NCBI GenBank assembly: GCA_021202895.1
Contig: JAJQCE010000015.1
Location: 101,781-165,780 of the forward strand
Source: Ruminococcus sp.
GTDB taxonomy: Bacteria > Bacillota > Clostridia > Oscillospirales > Ruminococcaceae
DNA: 64,000 nucleotides
Direction: 5' to 3'
Shown here: positions 28,991-39,372 of the stretch, in pieces
How the letters are laid out: each line of letters opens with the position of its first letter
How positions within the stretch are numbered: position 1 is the stretch's first letter
The notes under the pieces: model-generated
The model's database searches: none
What the model was told of the DNA's origin: nothing
The model's input: only the letters and a program-made list of their open reading frames with translations
Program-made: the position numbers and the translations under genes

Positions 28991-29479
28991 ATGCTTTCAA
29001 AAATTTTATCAAAATCGGAGTGCGCCGAGTGCAAAATCTGCTGCTCGTTTGACAGCTATGATTTGTGGGAAACTCCCGTGGTTACTGACGATATTATGCA
29101 GCGTGCGCTTGAAATAAATCCGCAGCAGCGCTTTTCTGATGCAAGCGGCGCAAGGCTGTTTGTGATGGAGTGCGAAAAGGACATGGATTTGTATTACTGC
29201 CCCATGCTTGACCATCAAAAGGGCTGTAGGCTTGGCGATGATAAGCCGTTTGACTGCAAAATCTGGCCGTTCAGAATAATGAGGCTTGAAGGGCGCAGGG
29301 TGATTGTGCTTTCTCCCGTCTGTCCGAATGTCTATAAAAAAGCCTTCAATGAAATCAAGGCTCTTGCGGATGAGCTTGCGCCGATAATCTATGCGCAGGC
29401 GGATAAGACGCCTGAAATAGTCAAGCCGTATATTGTCGGTTATCCGATTTTGCTTGTCGAGGATAAAAATAAAATTTAA
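28991..29479 (+). CDS. YkgJ-family cysteine cluster protein
   Basis: CAECKICCSFD...CPMLDHQKGCRLGDDKPFDCKIWPF. Confidence 0.8.
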   Translation: MLSKILSKSECAECKICCSFDSYDLWETPVVTDDIMQRALEINPQQRFSDASGARLFVMECEKDMDLYYCPMLDHQKGCRLGDDKPFDCKIWPFRIMRLEGRRVIVLSPVCPNVYKKAFNEIKALADELAPIIYAQADKTPEIVKPYIVGYPILLVEDKNKI

Positions 29480-29491
29480 GAGGTGGAGAAA

Positions 29492-31525
29492 ATGGACGAA
29501 AATAACAAGCCGCTAGAGGGAGAACAGACCGTTGACAAAACGGAAAAGGTTCAGATCGAAAATTCGGCTTTAGATGAAACGGAAACTGTGGAAATACAGA
29601 CCGAGCCTGCCGACGAGGTTCAGAAAGAGGAAAGCGTTCAGGCGGCGAAAAAAGACGGTATTTTCGGACTTTCTAAAAAGACTGAAACCGTTATCGCTCT
29701 GATGGCACTTTTGATTGTTATACTTATAATTGTGATTGTAATTTTGCTGGTGAGCAGAGCCAATTCTGACGAGGACGAAAGCGAAGCGACCGCCTCTGTT
29801 TCGGTTTCTCAGACCGGTGAGGACACTTCGGAGGACGAAGCTGAAAGCGATGAGGAAAAGTCGGAGGCTGACAGCAGTGAAGCTGACGAAGCGGAGGACG
29901 AGGACGGCTACATTTTCTATTACAGCGGCGATAACACATGGGAGAACGGCGACCTTACAATGACAGGCATGGAGATGGCTTTCAAAAACGGTGGCGATGC
30001 GATTGACAGCTGGACGCTGGAGCTTGAAATTGAGGGCTTGGAAAGCTGTGAGGGCTGGAACGGTACATATGAAATTGACGGCGACACACTTACTGTCACA
30101 CCTGCCGACTATAACGCTTCTGTAACGGCAGGCGGCACAGTTGACAGCCTGGGCTGTAATATAGGCACGAATGGGGACTTGAACGTGAAAAGTGCAAAGC
30201 TTAACGGTGAGGAATGTGAAATTAAAAAGGGCAGTGTGCCGAGCAGCTCATCTTCAACTTCACAGGACGGCTCGGAGGATGTGGACGTAACGGCATTGCT
30301 TGAGCGTACAGACGAAGCCGAACAGGGCGACGACTGGCTTTATGCGGACGGAAATAAGCTTTACGACAAGGACGGCAAGGAGGTCTGGCTTACAGGCGTA
30401 AATTGGTTCGGCTATAACACTGGAACTAATACGTTTGACGGACTGTGGACGAGCGTGCTTACCACCTCTGTAAAATCTATTGCCGACCACGGCTTTAACC
30501 TGATAAGAGTGCCGTTTTCGGCAGAGCTTGTAAATCAGTGGGCTGACGGCGAATATCCTCAGGCGAATTATAATAACGCTTACAACCCTGAGCTTAACTC
30601 GATGAACAGCCTTGAGATTTTTGACTATTTTCTTAAGCTTGCGGAGGAAAATGGGCTTAAGGTTATGATTGACATTCATTCGGCAGAAACTGACGCTTCG
30701 GGGCATAATGTAAATCTTTGGTACACCGACAGCGTTTCGGTTGAGGACTACTACAGTGCGCTTGAGTGGATGGCGCAGCGTTACAGCGACAACGATACGA
30801 TTATAGCCTACGACCTGAAAAATGAACCGCACGGAAAGCCTGCCGAGGGAGATGCGGCGGCAAAGTGGGACGATTCAACTGACGACAACAACTGGAAATA
30901 TGTTGCTGAAACAGCGGCTAAAAAGGTGCTTGCGAAAAATCCGAACGTGCTTATAATGGTTGAGGGAATTGAAGCTACTCCAAAGGTTAACGGCAATTAC
31001 ACAACCGACAGCGATGACTATTATTTCAACTGGTGGGGCGGAAATTTAAGAGCCGTTGAGGATTATCCTATAGATTTAGGCGATTATCAGGACAAGCTTG
31101 TCTATTCGCCGCACGACTATGGTCCTACCGTTTATGAGCAGTCTTGGTTCGAGGGAGATTATGATTATGATTCTCTGATGGAAGACTGCTGGTATGACAA
31201 CTGGTTCTATATCTACGAGGAGGAAACTGCGCTGCTGCTTATAGGCGAGTGGGGCGGCTTTATGACCGAGCCTAATATCACCTGGATGACATACCTGCGC
31301 CAATTGATAAAGACCTACCACATCAACCACACTTTTTGGTGCTTTAATTCAAATTCAGGCGATACAGGCGGACTTGTGCTTGATGATTTTACCACATGGG
31401 ACGAGGAGAAATATGAGTTTGTAAAAGAGGTTCTTTGGCAGGAGGACGGTAAATTTGTAGGACTTGATCACGAAATTCCGCTTGGAGAGAACGGCATTAC
31501 CCTGACTGAAGCGGAGGGACTGTAG
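29492..31525 (+). CDS. Membrane-anchored GH5 glycoside hydrolase (cellulase-like) with CBM2-like module
   Basis: N-terminal type II TM; CBM2-like region; [29 protein letters not shown]. Confidence 0.85.
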   Translation: MDENNKPLEGEQTVDKTEKVQIENSALDETETVEIQTEPADEVQKEESVQAAKKDGIFGLSKKTETVIALMALLIVILIIVIVILLVSRANSDEDESEATASVSVSQTGEDTSEDEAESDEEKSEADSSEADEAEDEDGYIFYYSGDNTWENGDLTMTGMEMAFKNGGDAIDSWTLELEIEGLESCEGWNGTYEIDGDTLTVTPADYNASVTAGGTVDSLGCNIGTNGDLNVKSAKLNGEECEIKKGSVPSSSSSTSQDGSEDVDVTALLERTDEAEQGDDWLYADGNKLYDKDGKEVWLTGVNWFGYNTGTNTFDGLWTSVLTTSVKSIADHGFNLIRVPFSAELVNQWADGEYPQANYNNAYNPELNSMNSLEIFDYFLKLAEENGLKVMIDIHSAETDASGHNVNLWYTDSVSVEDYYSALEWMAQRYSDNDTIIAYDLKNEPHGKPAEGDAAAKWDDSTDDNNWKYVAETAAKKVLAKNPNVLIMVEGIEATPKVNGNYTTDSDDYYFNWWGGNLRAVEDYPIDLGDYQDKLVYSPHDYGPTVYEQSWFEGDYDYDSLMEDCWYDNWFYIYEEETALLLIGEWGGFMTEPNITWMTYLRQLIKTYHINHTFWCFNSNSGDTGGLVLDDFTTWDEEKYEFVKEVLWQEDGKFVGLDHEIPLGENGITLTEAEGL

Positions 31526-31693
31526 GATGAGCGGCTGTGCAAAACCACTCTGTGATAAAATATTTACGTTTGGTTCACTATTTCGACACGATATTCACTT
31601 TACGGCTATTGACAAGGCTTGACCTTAGTGATATAATTATAATATTCGCTTTAAAGCGGTAAAGAGTTTATAAGGAAAGGATTGTAAAAAGCT

Positions 31694-32665
31694 ATGTCAG
31701 AGAAAAAGGGAGATTTAATTTCATACAGACCAGATATAAAGCTTCTGGACGCTACGATTCGAGACGGCGGACTGGTGAATGATTTTTATTTTTCAGATGA
31801 GTTTGTCAAGCAGCTTTATTTGACTAATGTCAAGGCTGGAATAGAGTATATGGAGTTCGGCTACAAGGCTTCAAAGGATTTGTTCGATGTAAATAAATTC
31901 GGCAAGTGGAAGTTCTGCGATGAGGAGTCAATAAGAGAGGTAGTCGGCGATAATGATACCGACCTCAAGCTTTCGGTTATGGCGGACGTCGGACGCTGTG
32001 ATTTTAAAAATGATATTATCCCGTCAAAGGACAGCGTTATAGATTTGGTACGCATTGCGACCTACACCTATCAGATGCCCGGCGCACTTGAAATGATTGA
32101 GCATTGTCATGAGATGGGCTATGAAACGACAGTAAACATAATGGCGATTTCGGCAGCGTCAGAGGAGGATATAGATAAGTCCCTAGAGCTTGTCTGCAAC
32201 AGCCCTGTTGACGGAATTTATCTTGTCGACAGCTACGGCTCGCTTTACCCTGAAGAGGTTCGCGAGCTTACGCTTAAGTACTGCAAGGCGGCGGAGGCTT
32301 GCGGCAAAAAGGTGGGAGTGCATATGCACAACAATCAGCAGCTTGCCTTTGCGAACACGATAGAGAGCATAGCCTACGGCGCAAGCTTTGCAGACGCTAC
32401 GATGAGCGGAATGGGCAGAGGAGCGGGAAACTGCTTTATGGAGCAGATGCTAAGCTTCTTAAGAAACCCGAATTACAAGCTCTCGCCTGTGCTTAAGTTT
32501 ATCGAAAAGTATATCACGGAGGAGAGGGAGAAAGGCTCTGTCTGGGGCTACGACCTGCCGTACATGATGACGGGAGCGCTTAATCTCCATCCGAGAGCGG
32601 CGATTGCGTTTAAAAAGGAAAACAGAACCGATTATCAGACGCTCTATCAAGAGCTTCTGAGCTAA
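31694..32665 (+). CDS. Aldolase-catalytic-domain protein (HMGL/DRE-TIM superfamily)
   Basis: LLDATIRDGGLVNDF; VGVHMHNNQQLAFANTIESIAYGASFADATMSGMGRGAGN. Confidence 0.85.
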   Translation: MSEKKGDLISYRPDIKLLDATIRDGGLVNDFYFSDEFVKQLYLTNVKAGIEYMEFGYKASKDLFDVNKFGKWKFCDEESIREVVGDNDTDLKLSVMADVGRCDFKNDIIPSKDSVIDLVRIATYTYQMPGALEMIEHCHEMGYETTVNIMAISAASEEDIDKSLELVCNSPVDGIYLVDSYGSLYPEEVRELTLKYCKAAEACGKKVGVHMHNNQQLAFANTIESIAYGASFADATMSGMGRGAGNCFMEQMLSFLRNPNYKLSPVLKFIEKYITEEREKGSVWGYDLPYMMTGALNLHPRAAIAFKKENRTDYQTLYQELLS

Positions 32666-32871
32666 TAAAGGAAGCCGCTTAAATGCGGCTTCGCTGTGTT
32701 TTTTAGACAAATTATACGCTAAAGGTCTTGGACATTTGCTCTTATTTGTATAAAATTGATATTGCTTTTTATAATAAGATGTAGTATAATAAAAGTACGA
32801 TGTCCTCCGCCTCTTAGGCGGCGGGTGCCATTTTGGTTTTTATCGCTTTAAAAGGTCGGAGGTTAAGAGCT

Positions 32872-33711
32872 ATGGCTGAAAAAAATGCAAATTTGCCGAA
32901 ATATACCGTGTGTATGTCGGTTTATTCAGGTGAAAATCCGCACTTTTTGCAAGAGAGCCTTGACAGTATGTTCAGACAGACCCATCCATGCAGCGAGCTT
33001 ATACTTGTCTGCGATGGACAGCTTGGAGATGAATTAAACAGCGTTGTTGACGAGTTTAAAAGGCTTTACCCCGATACCTTTACAGTGCTTCAAATGAAAA
33101 GCGGCAGCGGAGTGGGCGGCTGTGCAAATGCGGCGATTAAGAGGGCAAAAACCGAGTATATCGTCAAGATGGATTCGGATGATATAGCGCTTGAAAACAG
33201 ATGTCAGCGGCAGCTTGAGCTTATGGTGAAAAAGCCACAGCTTGATATGTGCGGAGCGTTTATTGAGGAATTTGATTCCGACAGCTCACAGGCTATAGCA
33301 ATAAAGCGCACGCCCCTGACGCACAGGGAGATTTTAGAGTATTCAAAGCGGCGCAATCCGTTTAACAATCAGACGCTGGTTTATAAAAAATCGGCGGCGA
33401 TTAAAGCAGGCGGCTATTCAAAATTTCGCAGGTGCGAGGATTATGATTTTGTAGTGAGAATGTTAAGCTCAGGAGCAGTCGGAGAGAACATTCCAGAGGT
33501 GCTTGTAAGGTATAGAGTGACGCAGAGCAATCTTGAGCGCAGAAAAAATTTTAACAATACACGTTCATTTATTTCAGTAAGGTGGAGGATTTTCCGTTCG
33601 GGATATTCGTCTTTTGTTGATTTTCTGATTCCGACAGTTGCTCAGCTTGCGCTGTTTGTGCTACCAAAATCGCTGACGGGAAAGCTTTACAATAAATTTT
33701 TAAGAAAGTAA
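32872..33711 (+). CDS. Family 2 glycosyltransferase
   Basis: YTVCMSVYSGENPHFLQESLDSMFRQTHP; YIVKMDSDDIAL. Confidence 0.9.
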   Translation: MAEKNANLPKYTVCMSVYSGENPHFLQESLDSMFRQTHPCSELILVCDGQLGDELNSVVDEFKRLYPDTFTVLQMKSGSGVGGCANAAIKRAKTEYIVKMDSDDIALENRCQRQLELMVKKPQLDMCGAFIEEFDSDSSQAIAIKRTPLTHREILEYSKRRNPFNNQTLVYKKSAAIKAGGYSKFRRCEDYDFVVRMLSSGAVGENIPEVLVRYRVTQSNLERRKNFNNTRSFISVRWRIFRSGYSSFVDFLIPTVAQLALFVLPKSLTGKLYNKFLRK

Positions 33712-33723
33712 GGTCTGACAAAA

Positions 33724-34830
33724 ATGGCTGTAAAAAAGAGTGCGCTAAAGCAGTATCTGAAGCTTGCGCTTCAGGGAATGCTTTCGATAAAGTATAATTT
33801 TTCGCTTAAGCGCAGCGGCTTTGACAAAAAGCTGATGCTCTTTGCCGACTCAAACAGCGACAGCCTGCCTGAAAGCATGAGGCTTTTGTATGACGAGCTT
33901 AAGAGTAGGGGCTATCGCTGTGAAGCATGGTGTCTTGACTTTTCAAGGGCTTCGCTTTTTAAAATGCTTTCGTTTGTCTTTTCCTTTATGGGACGTTATG
34001 CGCAGGCAGGTGGGCTTGTGATATGCAACTATTTCGTTCCAGCTCACGCCTGTAAAAAGCGTAGTGAAACCAAGGTGGTTCAGCTCTGGCACTCCTGCGG
34101 CGCGCTTAAGAAATTCGGCTATTCGACGCCGAACGATATACCTAAAAGCTACAAGGGCAGTGTGTCAAGAAATATAGATTTAGTGACGGTGAGCGCACCT
34201 GTCTGCGAGAGCGTTTTTAAAGAAGCGTTTGCGCTTAAGGACGGCATAGCGAGAGCGGTTGGAGTGAGCCGCACCGATGTGTTTTTTGACAAAGAATTTG
34301 AAAAGGCAAGCTTACGTAAGCTTTACAGCCGCTGTCCGCAGCTTGAGGGGAAGAAAATTCTGCTGTATCTGCCGACCTTTCAAGGCGACGCTTCTCATGC
34401 GTACAGCGTGGGCTTAGAACAGGTGAAAGCACTTAAAAAGAGCATGAAGGGCTGGGCGGTTATAATTAAGCAGCATCCAAGAATAAAATCAAGAGGACGC
34501 TTTGACGATTTTGAAGCGAGCGAGCTTATGGTCTGCGCAGATATGCTGATCACCGATTATTCGTCAGTGGTGTTTGAGTATGCGCTGCTTGACAGACCGA
34601 TGCTGCTATGGTGCCCGACATTGGATGAGTATATTGAGGAGAGGGATTTTTACCTTGATTTTAAAAGGGAAATGCCTTGCCCGATTGTCACTGACGGAGA
34701 AAGGCTTGAAGAGGAAGTAAGAAAAGAATATGAAAGCTTTAAAAGTGGGAGGCTTTCAGACTTTACGGACAGGTATATGTCCGCCTGCGATGGAAATTCC
34801 ACAAGGAGAATCGCCGACTTTTTTAAGTAA
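33724..34830 (+). CDS. CDP-glycerol glycerophosphotransferase family protein (TagF-like)
   Basis: VVQLWHSCGALKKFGYST; IKQHPRIKSRG; MLITDYSSVVFEYALLDRPMLLW. Confidence 0.88.
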   Translation: MAVKKSALKQYLKLALQGMLSIKYNFSLKRSGFDKKLMLFADSNSDSLPESMRLLYDELKSRGYRCEAWCLDFSRASLFKMLSFVFSFMGRYAQAGGLVICNYFVPAHACKKRSETKVVQLWHSCGALKKFGYSTPNDIPKSYKGSVSRNIDLVTVSAPVCESVFKEAFALKDGIARAVGVSRTDVFFDKEFEKASLRKLYSRCPQLEGKKILLYLPTFQGDASHAYSVGLEQVKALKKSMKGWAVIIKQHPRIKSRGRFDDFEASELMVCADMLITDYSSVVFEYALLDRPMLLWCPTLDEYIEERDFYLDFKREMPCPIVTDGERLEEEVRKEYESFKSGRLSDFTDRYMSACDGNSTRRIADFFK

Positions 34831-34853
34831 GGCATGAGAGGAGATAATAGCTT

Positions 34854-35711
34854 ATGGCTGAGCAGTCTGAGTATTTTTATACAACCAAGCATGAAGAAAA
34901 AACAGGAATTGGAATAATAATAAGAGAGCATAAGGGGCAGGGAAAGAAAATCCTGCGGCTTAGCGTAAGCCATCTTGTAAAGAAATACAAGGGTGCGCTT
35001 TTAGGTCCGCTGTGGGCGGTGATAAAACCCAGTTTTACGCTGTTTATACTTTGGTTTGCTTTTGATATTGGAATACGTGGATCAGGAACGGTTGACGGTT
35101 ATCCGAGATTTGTGTTTATGCTTACGGGATATGTGCCGTGGTTCTATATAAGCGAAGCAATTTTAGGCGGAGCAAGGAGCATAAGGAACAACAGGCAGTA
35201 TGTTACCAAGCTCAGCTTTCCTATGTCAAACATAATGACCTTTACAAATCTTTCCGCACTGTTTGTACATTTTATACTTTGCATAATTATGTACGTTGTG
35301 CTTATTGTGATGGGATATTGTCCAGGGATTTATAATATTCAGTTTTTTTATTACTGTGTGCTTATGTTTGTGTTCTTCTGGATTTTAACATGGACTACAG
35401 CACCGATGGCGGCGTTCAGTATTGATTTTGAGAATCTTGTCAGCTCAATAATGACGGGAATGTTTTGGCTTTCAGGTATTGTCTGGAACACCTACACGGT
35501 GGAAAACGATACTATCCGCAGAATAATGTACTTTAATCCGATAAACTATTTTGTAAACGGCTACCGAAAGACGTTTCTTTACGGCGAATTTATTTTTGAG
35601 AGAAAGTATATGTGGGAAAATATAATTTTTTTCACAGAGATGATTATTCTGATTTTTCTCGGAAGTCATTTTTATAAAAAGCTGCGCAAGCTTATTCCCG
35701 ATGTACTTTAA
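34854..35711 (+). CDS. ABC-2 type polysaccharide/teichoic-acid export permease (TagG/Wzm-like)
   Basis: KKYKGALLGPLWAVIKPSFTLFILWFAF; position before TagH-like ATPase. Confidence 0.9.
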   Translation: MAEQSEYFYTTKHEEKTGIGIIIREHKGQGKKILRLSVSHLVKKYKGALLGPLWAVIKPSFTLFILWFAFDIGIRGSGTVDGYPRFVFMLTGYVPWFYISEAILGGARSIRNNRQYVTKLSFPMSNIMTFTNLSALFVHFILCIIMYVVLIVMGYCPGIYNIQFFYYCVLMFVFFWILTWTTAPMAAFSIDFENLVSSIMTGMFWLSGIVWNTYTVENDTIRRIMYFNPINYFVNGYRKTFLYGEFIFERKYMWENIIFFTEMIILIFLGSHFYKKLRKLIPDVL

Positions 35712-35725
35712 GGAGAATTTGCACT

Positions 35726-36760
35726 ATGGAAAACAACAGTGATATGATAAAAGAAAAGAATACTTCTGGAACGGAGCAAACTGAAAACACAAATGCTGAA
35801 AAAAATAAATCAACTGAAGTTCAGGCAGACGAGAAAAAAAAGCCTATTGTTGTCGAGCCGAAAGTGGAATATGACAGGGTTTCTAATCCGAGATATGACG
35901 AAGAACCTGCGGTTGTGTTTGAGAACGTGTCCAAGCGTTACTTTCTTTACGCAAGCGACAAGGCACGCTTTAAGGCAATGTTCACAAGCAACAGAGGAGT
36001 TAAGGAGCATCCTGCGCTTGAGAATGTGTCATTTAAAATTTATCCTGGCGAATCTGTAGGATTTGTAGGGAGAAACGGTGCAGGAAAGTCTACGATATTG
36101 AAAATGATTACAGGCGTAAGCTATCCGAGCAGCGGTGATGTCACGGTAAGAGGAAAGGTAGCGGCTCTTTTGGAGCTTACAGCAGGCTTTTATCCCGATA
36201 TGACGGGAAGAGAAAATATCGGCATGAAGGGCTTGATTTTAGGTCTTACCGAAGGTGAGATTGAAGATATAGAAGATGATATAGTTGAATTTGCAGACTT
36301 AGGCGAGTATATTGATCAGCCTGTCAGAACCTACTCCAGCGGAATGAAAACACGATTAGGGTTTGCAATAAATATAAATATCCGCCCCGATATTCTTGTG
36401 GTGGACGAGGCTTTGAGCGTTGGCGATGCTCGTTTTCGCAAAAAGTGCAACAGGGCGATAAAGGAACTGATAAAAACGGGAGTGACGGTGCTTTTTGTTT
36501 CCCACTCCATTGAATCGCTCAGAGAAACCTGCGACAGAGGGATTTACCTGAAAGACGGCTCTGTTGCGTTAGACGGCGAGATAAATCAGGTGCTGGCTAC
36601 GTACAGCGCAGATATAGAAAAAATCAGACAGATAAGACGTGAGAAAAGAGAGGCTAGAAAGAAAAAGTTGGAAAGACGGCGTAAAAGAAGAGCCGAAAAG
36701 GCAGCCAGAGAAGCCAAACAGGCTTTAGCTTTGCAGAATAGCGATGAGGCGCAGACATGA
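35726..36760 (+). CDS. ABC polysaccharide/teichoic-acid export ATPase (TagH/Wzt-like)
   Basis: GRNGAGKSTILKMITGVSYPSSGDVTVRGKVAALLELTAGFYPDMTGRENI; basic C-terminal tail. Confidence 0.92.
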   Translation: MENNSDMIKEKNTSGTEQTENTNAEKNKSTEVQADEKKKPIVVEPKVEYDRVSNPRYDEEPAVVFENVSKRYFLYASDKARFKAMFTSNRGVKEHPALENVSFKIYPGESVGFVGRNGAGKSTILKMITGVSYPSSGDVTVRGKVAALLELTAGFYPDMTGRENIGMKGLILGLTEGEIEDIEDDIVEFADLGEYIDQPVRTYSSGMKTRLGFAININIRPDILVVDEALSVGDARFRKKCNRAIKELIKTGVTVLFVSHSIESLRETCDRGIYLKDGSVALDGEINQVLATYSADIEKIRQIRREKREARKKKLERRRKRRAEKAAREAKQALALQNSDEAQT

Positions 36761-37551
36761 TTATAGATTTTCATACCCATGCGTTTAATCCGAAAATTGC
36801 ACAGCGTGCGATGGAAACGCTCACTCAGAAAAGCGGACTTGAGCCGTACACAGACGGTACTCTTAATTCGCTTGTGAACCGAATGGACGAGTGGGGAGTA
36901 AACGTCAGCGTCATGCTTTCAATTGCGACAAAGCCCACTCAGCAGACGGTGATAAACGACTGGGCGGCGCAGGTTGATAAGAGCAATGAGCGAATTATAG
37001 CCTTTGGCAGCGTTCACCCTAATGCGGCAGACTGCCTTGACGAGGTTTTGCGGATAAAGCGGCTCGGACTGCACGGAATCAAGCTTCACCCTGATTTTCA
37101 GGGCTTTATGGCGGACGACCCCAGTCTTGACGAGCTTTATGATCTTTTGGAGCAGATAGGCTTGCCGCTGATTTTACATTCAGGCTTTGACTTTTCTTCG
37201 CCTAATCTTTTGCACTGCACGCCCTTTCGTGCGGCGAATCTGATAAAGAAGCATCCGAAGCTTAAGGCGATATTTGCTCACTTGGGAGCAAATTACTGCT
37301 GGGAAGAGGTGCTTGAGCTTCTGGCAGGAGCGGACGGAGAGGTTTATTTTGACACGGCATATACGCTTGACTGCCCTGATGAGCTTATGGCTGAAATTAT
37401 CAGAAGGCACGGTGCGGACAGAATACTTTTGGGCAGCGACTGCCCGTGGGAGAGTACGCAGAAAATTATTGAGAAGCTTCTCAGGCTTGATTTAACGGAT
37501 GATGAGCTTGAAAAAATACTAGGCAAAAATGCTGAACAGCTGTTATTTTAA
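36757..37551 (+). CDS. Amidohydrolase-2 family protein
   Basis: MIIDFHTHAFNPK; GIKLHPDFQG; FAHLGANYCWEE; ILLGSDCPWES. Confidence 0.88.
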   Translation: MIIDFHTHAFNPKIAQRAMETLTQKSGLEPYTDGTLNSLVNRMDEWGVNVSVMLSIATKPTQQTVINDWAAQVDKSNERIIAFGSVHPNAADCLDEVLRIKRLGLHGIKLHPDFQGFMADDPSLDELYDLLEQIGLPLILHSGFDFSSPNLLHCTPFRAANLIKKHPKLKAIFAHLGANYCWEEVLELLAGADGEVYFDTAYTLDCPDELMAEIIRRHGADRILLGSDCPWESTQKIIEKLLRLDLTDDELEKILGKNAEQLLF

Positions 37552-37681
37552 AAGTTTAAAAAATTACAAAAAAAACCAGTCGATTTTTCTTGACAAGTTT
37601 TCAATAATATGTTATAATAATTTTGCGTGGTTTATTTGTGTTAATTTTCATGTGTAAAAATTATTTTTAGGGAGGATATAG

Positions 37682-38455
37682 ATGGAACAGAGAAAAAATC
37701 AGGAAATAGAAATCAATTTGGGCGAGATATTTTATCTTCTGCTGTCAAAGCTGCATATTATTATTCTTACGGGAGTTATAGGTATGTTTTGCGGATATGC
37801 CTTTGCAAAGCTTGCGCTTCCGATTAAATACACATCTTCAATTTCTATTTTTGTAAACAGCTCCGCTTCGGATACTGTAACTGAAAATGCCAATCAGTCG
37901 GATCTGACTGCGGCACAATCGCTCGCTGAAACCTATATTGTAATTTTAGACGATGATGTAGTTTACGACGAGGTATCTGAAATGCTGCTTGAAGCCTACA
38001 ACGCTTCGGATTTAGAAAAGTATTTCAGTATAACCTACAGCAACGGAACAGCTTCTATTAAGGCTGACAGCATCAGGTCGCTTGTTGAAATTGCCGTTGT
38101 AAACGAAACAGAGGTAATTTCAATTACCGCAACGACTGAAAATGCACAGCTTTCTGCGGACATTTGCACCTACATAGCAAGCATTGCTCCCGAATTGCTC
38201 ACCCGTGTGGCAAAGGCAGGATCGGTTGAGTCAATAGGTACAGCTAAAGTGCCGACATCGCCGTCATCTCCTGATGTAGGCAAGATTACGCTTATCGGCT
38301 TAATGCTGGGACTTTTAGCAGCAATATGCGTTATAATAATACAGGATCTGGTTGACAACAGAATAAAGACGGCAATAGATTTCAAGAAAAACTTTGACGA
38401 TATACCCGTTCTCGGAGAAATACCAGATTTGTATAGTAATAAGGAGGTAGACTAA
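37682..38455 (+). CDS. YveK/Wzz-family polysaccharide copolymerase / BY-kinase activator
   Basis: Two flanking TMs; KVPTSPSSPDVGKITLIGLMLGLLAAICV. Confidence 0.9.
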   Translation: MEQRKNQEIEINLGEIFYLLLSKLHIIILTGVIGMFCGYAFAKLALPIKYTSSISIFVNSSASDTVTENANQSDLTAAQSLAETYIVILDDDVVYDEVSEMLLEAYNASDLEKYFSITYSNGTASIKADSIRSLVEIAVVNETEVISITATTENAQLSADICTYIASIAPELLTRVAKAGSVESIGTAKVPTSPSSPDVGKITLIGLMLGLLAAICVIIIQDLVDNRIKTAIDFKKNFDDIPVLGEIPDLYSNKEVD

Positions 38456-38458
38456 GCT

Positions 38459-39283
38459 ATGGCGAAAACGAAGGATACAAATAAAGGCGGTAAGCATAGC
38501 GGTCACAAGAGAAAATACTATACATTGCTTGACGGAGATTTTTCCTTTCAGGCAACCGAATCGCTTAAGACGCTCAGAGCTAATCTTATTTTCAGCCTTT
38601 CTACAAAGAAAAACAAAATCTTTGCGATAACCTCGTCTTCACCTCATGAGGGCAAATCTACTATTGCGGTCAACCTTGCGCTCACATTTGCGCAGACCGA
38701 GGCTAAAGTGCTGCTTATAGATGCAGATATGAGAAGTCCTGTTCAGCACAAATTTTTCAAGATAAAGAACAAGGACGGCTTGTCAAAGCTTTTAGGCGGT
38801 ATGGCAACGTTAAAAGAGGTTGTAAATGAGGATATTATGCCAAACTTTGATCTGATAACAGGAGGACCTGTTCCCCCTAATCCGTCAGAGCTTTTGGCAT
38901 CTGAAAATATGAAGCGTCTTTTAGAAGAGCTGTCTAATTACTATGACTACATAATCATAGATACACCGCCAATAAATATGGTTTCTGACGTTCTTACGCT
39001 TTCAGATTCGATTGCGGGGACGGTTATCATAGGTATGTCGCAGGTTACAACCTATGATTCGTTCCGTCATGCGGTGGATACGGTAAGGCTTGCAAACGGC
39101 ACGGTTTTAGGTGCTGTCATTGCTAATATCCCTGTTTCAACAGCCAAACATGGTAGGCGCAGTTATAGATATAATTACGGTTATGGCTATGGCTACGGCT
39201 ATGGTTATGGCAATTATAGCTACGGTTCGACTCCAGCGACTGAAAAAAATCAGAAAAAGAGCAGAGAATCGATTAAAAAGTGA
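38459..39283 (+). CDS. CpsD/CapB-family bacterial tyrosine kinase with Tyr/Gly-rich C-tail
   Basis: SSSPHEGKSTIAVNLA; VLLIDADMRSPVQHKFF; YIIIDTPP; RRSYRYNYGYGYGYGYGYGNYSYGS. Confidence 0.93.
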   Translation: MAKTKDTNKGGKHSGHKRKYYTLLDGDFSFQATESLKTLRANLIFSLSTKKNKIFAITSSSPHEGKSTIAVNLALTFAQTEAKVLLIDADMRSPVQHKFFKIKNKDGLSKLLGGMATLKEVVNEDIMPNFDLITGGPVPPNPSELLASENMKRLLEELSNYYDYIIIDTPPINMVSDVLTLSDSIAGTVIIGMSQVTTYDSFRHAVDTVRLANGTVLGAVIANIPVSTAKHGRRSYRYNYGYGYGYGYGYGNYSYGSTPATEKNQKKSRESIKK

Positions 39284-39372
39284 GCGTTCGCTTTAAAAAT
39301 GATGCAGTGCGTATTAACGGCGCACTGCTTTTATATGTATAATTTTCAGTGACAGAAAGTGAGATGTATATA

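Noticed and set aside
30260-30832. 190-aa antisense ORF inside GH5
   Set aside because: Shadow ORF opposite a clear glycoside hydrolase frame
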